The position numbers and the translations under genes were made by a program. The notes under the pieces were generated by a model. It searched no databases. It had not been told where the DNA came from and worked only from the letters and a program-made list of their open reading frames with translations. This document shows positions 1 to 4,338 of a stretch of 5,970 nt of DNA, piece after piece. Within the stretch, counting starts at the first letter, position 1. Each line of letters opens with the position of its first letter. Location of the stretch: NCBI GenBank assembly GCA_947630435.1, contig CANRHO010000051.1:1-5970 (forward strand), read 5' to 3'. The DNA comes from an uncultured Bacilli bacterium. GTDB taxonomy: Bacteria; Bacillota_I; Bacilli_A; RF39; UBA660.

Positions 1-74
1 CGCGCTCGAAGGGATTCGAACCCCTGACCCCTTGGTTCGTAGCCAAGTGCTCTATCCAGCTGAGCTACGAGCGC
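1..74 (-). tRNA. tRNA-Arg (anticodon ACG)
   Basis: The reverse complement folds as a full cloverleaf. The 7-bp acceptor stem is formed by positions 68-74 and 2-8, with discriminator G at position 1. The anticodon stem is CTTGG/CCAAG (43-47 with 31-35) around the loop CTACGAA, which places anticodon ACG at 38-40. The T-loop carries the usual GGTTCGAATCC signature. ACG reads CGU and, once the first base is deaminated to inosine, also CGC and CGA arginine codons (known for bacterial tRNA-Arg). The 3' CCA would fall just outside the window, so I cannot say whether it is encoded. It has its own promoter at 121-149 and a leader of about 40 nt. Confidence 0.97.
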
Positions 75-120
75 AATTATACAAACCAAGGGTAATATTT
101 ATCCCCTTGCGACGCCAATA

Positions 121-149
121 ATTATAACATTTATGTTTAATTTTTTCAA
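121..149 (-). promoter_or_regulatory. Promoter of tRNA-Arg
   Basis: On the minus strand there is TTGAAA (144-149), a 17-bp spacer, then TATAAT (121-126), a close match to the housekeeping sigma consensus. Transcription should begin near position 114, giving a leader of about 40 nt before the tRNA. A second TATAAT at 76-81 lies 2 bp before the mature 5' end and would start inside the tRNA, so it is not taken as the promoter. Confidence 0.75.
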
Positions 150-210
150 TAGTATTTTATGATTTTGTTGAAGTTATGATACAAAGCTTAAATATCTTTT
201 AATTGTTATT

Positions 211-801
211 TCACTGATATTTAACATTATTTTCTTTTAATATGGGTATTTGAGCAATAAGTTTATTGTATCCAGATTTATAATCATCCATTGGTATTTT
301 TAGCACTTTAATATTTTTTTCTTTAATATTATCAGCAAGTTTTAAGTAAGTATTTTGCTGATCAACACTATTTTTTAAACTGAATTCTTGGTAATTATGA
401 TGTATTCTTTTTAATCTTTGTTCATAAAGTTTTTCATTTTTTAAATATAAAACAACAAAGTAAATGTTATAGTCTAATGCTGCTAGCTTTTTTACTAATC
501 TTTTGTATTCATCATCAAATTTATATTCTTTATATCCAAGCATACAATATACTTGTTCTGAAAAAAAAGTTCTGTCGAATACTAAATTAAGTTCAGTTTC
601 TTCCAGTGATTCCATGTAATTGATTAAACCTAAATACATGATTTTATTTTTTTCTTTACCTAATTTACTCTTGTCTTTTATTCCGGATAACCTATATAAA
701 TTAGTAGTTGGTAAATTATCTCTTAAAAAATTTGCCAGTGTACTTTTACCAACGCCTTGAGGGCCTTCTACAATTATTATACTTCCTCTTTTTGTTTTCA
801 T
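211..801 (-). CDS. P-loop nucleoside/nucleotide kinase-like protein (thymidylate kinase-like fold)
   Basis: A 196-residue protein, close to the usual length of thymidylate and deoxynucleoside kinases. Residues 7-12 form a first beta strand that leads into a Walker A loop, GPQGVGKST (13-21). Residues 72-85 carry LVFDRTFFSEQVY, matching the DR-x3-S-x3-Y pattern that thymidylate kinases use at the substrate site. A basic helix around 129-135 (RLKRIHH) fits the LID region. These features point to ATP-dependent phosphoryl transfer to a small substrate, probably cytosolic, since no signal or membrane segment is seen. The Q at residue 15 replaces the acidic residue usual in thymidylate kinase P-loops, so the substrate is open and I give no symbol. 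The start is supported by GGAGGT (807-812) 5 nt upstream. The gene ends in TGA, and TAA follows in frame after three codons. No convincing terminator separates it from tRNA-Arg. It is divergent from mscL. Confidence 0.75.
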   Translation of the reverse strand: MKTKRGSIIIVEGPQGVGKSTLANFLRDNLPTTNLYRLSGIKDKSKLGKEKNKIMYLGLINYMESLEETELNLVFDRTFFSEQVYCMLGYKEYKFDDEYKRLVKKLAALDYNIYFVVLYLKNEKLYEQRLKRIHHNYQEFSLKNSVDQQNTYLKLADNIKEKNIKVLKIPMDDYKSGYNKLIAQIPILKENNVKYQ

Positions 802-829
802 GATTTACCTCCATATTCTATATACTTTA

Positions 830-838
830 ATTATAACA
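830..838 (-). promoter_or_regulatory. Extended -10 promoter of the kinase-like gene
   Basis: The minus strand reads TGTTATAAT: a perfect TATAAT (830-835) preceded by the TGn extended -10 element (836-838). No TTGACA lies at 17 bp; the nearest candidate, TTGATA (856-861), is 20 bp away. It is 18 bp from the ribosome binding site, so the leader is short. Confidence 0.55.
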
Positions 839-865
839 TAACAGTAACTAATATGTATCAATATA

Positions 866-874
866 TGATATAAT
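866..874 (+). promoter_or_regulatory. Extended -10 promoter of mscL
   Basis: The plus strand reads TGATATAAT: TATAAT (869-874) with a TGn extended -10 element (866-868). No good -35 is present, which is common for extended -10 promoters. Initiation near 881 would leave only a few bases before the Shine-Dalgarno sequence AAGGAGG (883-889), so the leader would be unusually short. The TG overlaps a small inverted repeat, TATCA-atata-TGATA (856-870). Confidence 0.5.
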
Positions 875-894
875 TAGAATTAAAGGAGGAAAAG

Positions 895-1317
895 ATGTTA
901 AAGGAATTTAAGGAATTTATTTCAAAAGGAAACGTTGTTGATTTAGCTGTTGGTGTTATTATTGGTGGTGCTTTTGGAAAAATAGTTTCATCATTAGTAA
1001 ATGATATTTTAATGCCAATAATTGGAGTTATTATAGGCGGGGTCGACTTTAGTAACTTATCTATAAAAGTTGGTGGTGCTAAAATAGCATATGGTATGTT
1101 CATTCAAAATATAATAGACTTCTTAATAATTGCCTTTTGTGTATTTATTTTTGTTAAAATAGTTAATAAACTTTCTAATTTAGCCAAAAAAGAAGAACAC
1201 GAAAAAGAAGAAAAAATCACTGAAACAGAATTAAGCGTACTTAAAGAAATAAGGGAAGAACTTAGAAAAAGTCCTAAAAAAACAAGTTCAAAATCAAAAA
1301 ATAAGAAAGATAAATAG
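895..1317 (+). CDS. mscL: Large-conductance mechanosensitive channel MscL
   Basis: MscL is a homopentameric inner-membrane channel that opens under membrane tension and releases solutes during hypo-osmotic shock. The 140-residue length fits the family (E. coli 136). The N-terminal amphipathic helix (1-12) leads into TM1, whose gate region NVVDLAVGVIIGGAFGKIV (13-31) is nearly identical to E. coli; L17 and V21 correspond to the E. coli gate residues L19 and V23. A periplasmic loop around GGVDF (48-52) follows, then TM2 (about 67-92), a charged linker, and the cytoplasmic bundle helix ETELSVLKEIREEL (110-123). The last 17 residues are a lysine- and serine-rich tail. The start is set by AAGGAGG (883-889), 5 nt before ATG. 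It is the only plus-strand gene, with its own promoter, and ends in a possible bidirectional terminator shared with the convergent phosphatase gene. Confidence 0.97.
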   Translation: MLKEFKEFISKGNVVDLAVGVIIGGAFGKIVSSLVNDILMPIIGVIIGGVDFSNLSIKVGGAKIAYGMFIQNIIDFLIIAFCVFIFVKIVNKLSNLAKKEEHEKEEKITETELSVLKEIREELRKSPKKTSSKSKNKKDK

Positions 1318-1353
1318 TTGAAGTTGTCAATAAATAATCTTTCCTATTTTTTT
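1296..1353. terminator. Possible bidirectional terminator between mscL and the phosphatase gene
   Basis: GAAAGAT (1305-1311) is complementary to ATCTTTC (1337-1343). Inside it, after a 5x5 internal loop, GTTGA (1317-1321) pairs with TCAAT (1327-1331) around a 5-nt loop. On the plus strand the stem is followed by CTATTTTTTT, and on the minus strand by TTATTTTTTG, so each convergent gene has a U-tract. The stem includes the last codons and stop of mscL and abuts the phosphatase stop. It is AT-rich and interrupted, so strength is uncertain. Confidence 0.5.
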
Positions 1354-1997
1354 ATTGGGCCACCATAAATATATTTTTCTTCTCGATTAGTAGAATCACT
1401 ATCAATAAATCTAATTGAACAATTTTTCATATTAGGTTCTTTATTAAACCATTCCGGAGAATAATGAAACCAATTCATTATTATCGTTCTAATTGTCGTT
1501 CCATGTGATACAATGAACAAATTTTCACTTTCATCTCTAAATATTGTCTCCAAAAATTGTTTAGTTCTAAGTGCTACATCATATGGGCTTTCTCCTTGAG
1601 GTAGTTTAGCATAAAACTTTCCGTCATTTTGGTAGTAATTATCATAAAAAGCAAATTCTTCAGGATATTTTTCTCTTATTACCATTATTTCCTTATCACT
1701 AAATAATCCATAACGTTGCTCAACCAATGTTATATCTTCTTTAACATCATCTATTTTTAAATACTTATTTATTATCTCTGCAGTTTGTCTTGTCCTTTCA
1801 TAAGGACTAACCCAAAGGGTAGCATTTTTTAAATCAATATTATTTTCACATACGTATTTATTTAAAAAATCTCCGGCTTTATTAGCTTGAATACGTCCGT
1901 TTTCAGATAAATATACTTTGTGATCTGGAAGTTTAATTTCATAATTTTCCTTAGTGTTTTGAATTGACTCGCCATGTCTAATTAAAAATAATTTCAT
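1344..1997 (-). CDS. Histidine phosphatase (phosphoglycerate mutase-like) family protein
   Basis: A 217-residue cytosolic protein of the histidine phosphatase superfamily, which removes phosphate through a phosphohistidine intermediate. The signature LIRHGES (5-11) supplies the nucleophile H8 and R7. SPYERTRQTA (64-73) carries the second phosphate-binding arginine, E93 in LVEQRYG is the likely proton donor, and VSHGTTIR (163-170) supplies the second catalytic histidine, H165. All core residues are present, so it should be active; the substrate cannot be read from sequence, and cofactor-dependent glycolytic phosphoglycerate mutase is not supported. An in-frame ATG at 2094-2096 would add 33 residues but lacks a good ribosome binding site and its codons run through the tRNA operon terminator at 2061-2087. 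The start at 1995-1997 has AGAGGTG 8 nt upstream and places RHG at the family-typical N-terminus. The gene converges with mscL, 26 bp apart. Confidence 0.9.
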   Translation of the reverse strand: MKLFLIRHGESIQNTKENYEIKLPDHKVYLSENGRIQANKAGDFLNKYVCENNIDLKNATLWVSPYERTRQTAEIINKYLKIDDVKEDITLVEQRYGLFSDKEIMVIREKYPEEFAFYDNYYQNDGKFYAKLPQGESPYDVALRTKQFLETIFRDESENLFIVSHGTTIRTIIMNWFHYSPEWFNKEPNMKNCSIRFIDSDSTNREEKYIYGGPIKK

Positions 1998-2005
1998 AAA
2001 GGACT

Positions 2006-2012
2006 CACCTCT
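2006..2012 (-). promoter_or_regulatory. Ribosome binding site deciding the phosphatase start
   Basis: AGAGGTG on the minus strand lies 8 nt before the ATG at 1995-1997. It selects this internal start over the longer frame opening at 2096. Confidence 0.75.
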
Positions 2013-2036
2013 TTTTAATATGTTTCTACTAAGTAT

Positions 2037-2052
2037 ATTATATATAATACCA
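2037..2052 (-). promoter_or_regulatory. Probable promoter of the phosphatase gene
   Basis: Two overlapping -10 candidates are seen on the minus strand: TGGTATTAT, an extended -10 with TG at 2051-2052 and hexamer 2044-2049, and a perfect TATAAT at 2037-2042. No convincing -35 box stands upstream, where the tRNA operon terminator lies. A promoter is expected here because that terminator separates the gene from the tRNAs. Confidence 0.4.
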
Positions 2053-2058
2053 TAATTT

Positions 2059-2087
2059 AAAAACCCGAACCACAGAAGTTCAGGTTT
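2059..2087 (-). terminator. Rho-independent terminator of the tRNA-Asp/tRNA-Phe operon
   Basis: On the minus strand AAACCTGAAC (2078-2087) pairs with GTTCGGGTTT (2061-2070) over 10 bp with one G-U pair and a 7-nt loop, then continues as TTTTT (2059-2063, partly in the stem). The wobble is a C-A mismatch on the plus strand, so the structure favours minus-strand RNA. It lies 10 bp after the CCA of tRNA-Phe. Confidence 0.8.
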
Positions 2088-2097
2088 GGTATTCATA

Positions 2098-2173
2098 TGG
2101 TGGCTCCGAGCAGGATTGAACTGCTGACACCAGGATTTTCAGTCCTGTGCTCTACCAACTGAGCTACAGAGCC
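2098..2173 (-). tRNA. tRNA-Phe (anticodon GAA)
   Basis: The reverse complement is a 76-nt cloverleaf with an encoded CCA (2098-2100) and discriminator A (2101). The acceptor stem is GGCTCTG/CGGAGCC (2167-2173 with 2102-2108) with one G-U pair. The anticodon stem CAGGA/TCCTG (2143-2147 with 2131-2135) encloses the loop CTGAAAA, with GAA at 2138-2140, which reads phenylalanine codons. It is second in a two-tRNA transcript after tRNA-Asp; the 13-nt spacer (2174-2186) gives eight consecutive U in the RNA. Confidence 0.97.
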
Positions 2174-2186
2174 AAATTAAAAAAAA

Positions 2187-2262
2187 TGGCGGTTCCGACG
2201 AGATTTGAACCCGCGATCTTCTGCGTGACAGGCAGACGTGTTAACCCCTACACCACGGAACC
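2187..2262 (-). tRNA. tRNA-Asp (anticodon GTC)
   Basis: The reverse complement is a 76-nt cloverleaf with an encoded CCA (2187-2189) and discriminator G (2190). The acceptor stem is GGTTCCG/CGGAACC (2256-2262 with 2191-2197). The anticodon stem TCTGC/GCAGA (2232-2236 with 2220-2224) encloses the loop CTGTCAC, with GTC at 2227-2229, which reads aspartate codons. It is the first gene of the tRNA-Asp/tRNA-Phe operon, about 20 nt after the predicted transcription start. Confidence 0.97.
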
Positions 2263-2289
2263 ACTTAAACTTTTTTATAAAGCTCTTTA

Positions 2290-2319
2290 AGTATACTAAA
2301 AATCTTATGTTATTGTCAA
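2290..2319 (-). promoter_or_regulatory. Promoter of the tRNA-Asp/tRNA-Phe operon
   Basis: The minus strand has a perfect TTGACA (2314-2319), an 18-bp spacer, and TATACT (2290-2295). This is the strongest promoter in the window, as expected for stable RNA. Initiation should be near 2283. It lies between the end of the DUF368 gene (2351) and tRNA-Asp; I see no terminator for the DUF368 gene here, so read-through into the tRNAs is possible. Confidence 0.85.
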
Positions 2320-2350
2320 GTATCATTTATACTTTTTTGTAAATTTAATA

Positions 2351-3172
2351 TCATTTTGTTAATTTATAAGATAATATAAAACTACTTATCATAATAAATA
2401 TACCTATAATTAAGTTTGGAGATAATTCTAAACTTGGAATTAAAACTGGTATAGATCCTAATACAAAACCAATTATTACACTATATACTAAACCATAATT
2501 TCTTTCTAATAAAAATTTTATTAACTTTAAGAGAACTATAATTCCCACAATTAAGCCCATCATAAAAGGAATGAGTTTATTTATCTGCTTTAACCCCACG
2601 GTAATCGGATGAGCCATAACTGACAACACATATTCATACATTCCAATCATTATTAGTAAAAACGAACTACTAATGCCAGGGATAACTTTTCCTACTGAAT
2701 ATATTATACCAGCTAAAAATAAGTAAATAAAATTCATTATATTAGAAGACGTATTAGCATCTAAATCTATTTTAAATAAGAGTTTAGAAAAGAACCAAAG
2801 TGTTAAAGATATGAAAAAAGTAAAAATAATTACTGAATAACTAATTTTTTGTTTTTTTAATTTAACCTCCTTAAAAAGAAAAGGAACTCCTCCTACTATA
2901 AGCCCTATAAAAGCAAATTTAGTTATAACTTCATGTTTATTGTATAAAAACATAATAACATTACTAAACCATACTGCACCAATTAATATTCCAATTCCTA
3001 AGATCATAAGGAAAGTAATATTTTTCTTAAAATCATTAAATAAATTAGTAAGTGCATTAATCATCTTATCATATACCCCTAGTATTACCGTAATAACAGC
3101 CCCAGATACACCTGGTGTTACCATTGCTGATCCAGCAAGTATTCCAACCAGAAAAAGATATATAAAAGACAT
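2351..3172 (-). CDS. DUF368 membrane protein, likely polyprenyl-phosphate translocase (PopT family)
   Basis: A 273-residue, very hydrophobic protein with about eight membrane segments. It carries the DUF368 hallmark twice: MVTPGVSGAVITVILGVYD (17-35) and KVIPGISSSFLLIMIGMYE (162-180). The match begins earlier, with FIYLFL at both 3-8 and 148-153, and later pairs such as FIGLIVGGVPFL (88-99) and IIGFVLGSIPVL (233-244) show that the protein is two tandem copies of one unit. DUF368 proteins, named PopT, are reported to return undecaprenyl phosphate to the cytoplasmic leaflet, recycling the carrier for peptidoglycan and other surface polymers; that role here is by family only. GGTGA (3177-3181) lies 4 nt before ATG, inside an inverted repeat that also holds the start codon. 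It follows the DUF3048 gene by 36 bp and may be co-transcribed. It ends in TGA, with TAA two codons on. Confidence 0.9.
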   Translation of the reverse strand: MSFIYLFLVGILAGSAMVTPGVSGAVITVILGVYDKMINALTNLFNDFKKNITFLMILGIGILIGAVWFSNVIMFLYNKHEVITKFAFIGLIVGGVPFLFKEVKLKKQKISYSVIIFTFFISLTLWFFSKLLFKIDLDANTSSNIMNFIYLFLAGIIYSVGKVIPGISSSFLLIMIGMYEYVLSVMAHPITVGLKQINKLIPFMMGLIVGIIVLLKLIKFLLERNYGLVYSVIIGFVLGSIPVLIPSLELSPNLIIGIFIMISSFILSYKLTK

Positions 3173-3196
3173 ATAATCACCAATTAATTATATGTC
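3168..3196 (-). repeat. Perfect 10-bp inverted repeat enclosing the DUF368 RBS and start codon
   Basis: GACATATAAT (3168-3177) and ATTATATGTC (3187-3196) are exact reverse complements separated by 9 bp. In the minus-strand RNA the Shine-Dalgarno core GGTG falls in the loop and next to the 3' arm, and the ATG (3170-3172) lies in the stem. The fold could mask translation initiation, or the DNA repeat could be a protein-binding site. Confidence 0.6.
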
Positions 3197-3216
3197 ACAT
3201 TACTTATATTATTCAA
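3187..3216 (-). promoter_or_regulatory. Weak candidate promoter before the DUF368 gene
   Basis: The minus strand has TTGAAT (3211-3216), an 18-bp spacer and TATAAT (3187-3192). The predicted start near 3180 would fall inside the Shine-Dalgarno sequence, giving an almost leaderless mRNA, and the -35 lies within the end of the DUF3048 gene. Transcription from the upstream gene is at least as likely. Confidence 0.25.
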
Positions 3217-4276
3217 TTGTAAGAGCTTGGATATCTGGCTGAATTTGAATAAATGTATTACCATCATTTACAATTAATTCTTTTCCCGTTGCTTTAACTT
3301 TATAAATGGTTTGCGATGAACGAGAAGTTTTCTCCCATGTAATAGGTATTGCATATCCCTCAGAAATATAATATCCTTCACCACTACCAATGTTATTTAA
3401 ATCTTGTCTTCCACCAGAATACCCATCATTTAAAGTATAATTATGAACTTTATACGTGATTATATTTTTAGCAGTATATTGCATACCAGTTACGTAATCT
3501 TTGTGTTCTGTATTATTTTGATATCTTTTATATACTTTATTTTCTGGATCGTAAGAATAACTTGTTAAATGCGTTTTAGAATAAGGAATTCTAACTATAT
3601 TAGCAGGTATTGCGCCTTCATAGTTTGCTAAGTCAAGAGGCTTTACTTGATAAGTTAATAATAGTTTTTTATCAGAAGTCATCCTATATCCTCTTTTTGC
3701 TGCGGCGGCTTTTAATTTTTCTATACTTGTATATGCTCTATGTTCTTTGGACACCTTACCTGCTAATGCACTATCCCAAGTAAAAGCACTCGAATTATCT
3801 GCGTTTATGTTATTTATGCCAAGTGATGAAATATCACTTTGAGCCCTAGGGCTCCACCCTATATGAGCATATAATGCATCGTTTTCTAAAACATAATCTA
3901 AATAATAATGTCTAGAACTTCTAATGGACGCAATTCTCTCGGTATTCTTATCTTTAAAGATTGCCATCATTCTCGTTATACCACCTTCTACAATCATTTC
4001 ATAAGTGATATACGCATCTTGAATTCCCGCTTGATAACCCCAAACGGCTTTGTTATTATTTATCATAACAGCAATTGGTCTTGATGTTGAATTTAAATCA
4101 ACTATCTTTATTTTCTCTTCTTCTTTTATTATCTTCTTTTTTTTAGGTGTTTTCTTTACCTGTTGTTCATTATCATTTAGTATTACAAACACTAACGCTC
4201 CAATTATCGCTAAAAGTATAACTACTAACAATATTTTAGCCTTCTTACTAAGTTTTTTTCTCTTTTTCTTACTCAT
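3209..4276 (-). CDS. Membrane-anchored DUF3048 (YerB-like) protein
   Basis: A 355-residue envelope protein. A lysine-rich N-terminus (1-14) leads into one hydrophobic helix (about 15-33), then a charged linker rich in lysine (40-58) and an extracytoplasmic DUF3048 region. The N-terminal DUF3048 half is recognised by RPIAVMINN (66-74), AGIQDAYITYEMIVEGGITRM (start 83), SIRSSRHYYLDYVLENDALYAHIG (start 117) and SPRAQ (142-146). The C-terminal half (about 210-355) contains the YSGGR and GEGYYISEG segments typical of the second domain. The family includes B. subtilis YerB; its biochemical role is not established to my knowledge. No lipobox cysteine is present, so it is probably held by an uncleaved signal anchor rather than as a lipoprotein. 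AGGAG (4284-4288) lies 7 nt before ATG. It has its own likely promoter and stands 36 bp upstream of the DUF368 gene. Confidence 0.88.
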   Translation of the reverse strand: MSKKKRKKLSKKAKILLVVILLAIIGALVFVILNDNEQQVKKTPKKKKIIKEEEKIKIVDLNSTSRPIAVMINNNKAVWGYQAGIQDAYITYEMIVEGGITRMMAIFKDKNTERIASIRSSRHYYLDYVLENDALYAHIGWSPRAQSDISSLGINNINADNSSAFTWDSALAGKVSKEHRAYTSIEKLKAAAAKRGYRMTSDKKLLLTYQVKPLDLANYEGAIPANIVRIPYSKTHLTSYSYDPENKVYKRYQNNTEHKDYVTGMQYTAKNIITYKVHNYTLNDGYSGGRQDLNNIGSGEGYYISEGYAIPITWEKTSRSSQTIYKVKATGKELIVNDGNTFIQIQPDIQALTIE

Positions 4277-4302
4277 TTTACTTCTCCTAACGTTATAATT
4301 TA

Positions 4303-4331
4303 ATTATACTATTATTTATTATATTAGACAA
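4303..4331 (-). promoter_or_regulatory. Promoter of the DUF3048 gene
   Basis: The minus strand reads TTGTCT (4326-4331), 17-bp spacer, TATAAT (4303-4308). The -10 forms one arm of a 15-bp palindrome, TATAATT-t-AATTATA (4294-4308). Initiation near 4296 would give a leader of about 20 nt holding the AGGAG site. No terminator hairpin for the flavoprotein gene is seen in the same 62-bp gap. Confidence 0.6.
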
Positions 4332-4338
4332 TTATAAA

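Noticed and set aside
76..81. TATAAT immediately upstream of tRNA-Arg on the minus strand
   Set aside because: Transcription from it would begin within the mature tRNA; the promoter at 121-149 is correctly placed.
858..1103. 81-codon open frame on the minus strand inside mscL
   Set aside because: It is antisense to the conserved TM1 and loop of mscL, has no ribosome binding site of note, and its Pro/Ile/Thr-rich translation reflects the complement of the channel codons.
2174..2186. U8 tract between tRNA-Asp and tRNA-Phe as a terminator
   Set aside because: No hairpin precedes it apart from the tRNA acceptor/T-arm, and a separate promoter for tRNA-Phe does not fit in 13 bp; it is treated as a spacer.
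1..2262. tRNA genes as integration sites for a mobile element
   Set aside because: No integrase, no duplicated tRNA 3' ends and no phage-like genes are seen next to any of the three tRNAs in this window.
2940..3176. 78-codon open frame on the plus strand inside the DUF368 gene
   Set aside because: It is antisense to a well-supported membrane protein, lacks a Shine-Dalgarno sequence, and shows no recognisable domain.
4050..4298. 82-codon hydrophobic open frame on the plus strand over the DUF3048 N-terminus
   Set aside because: Its Phe/Leu-rich run is the complement of Lys-rich codons in the real gene; no ribosome binding site supports it.
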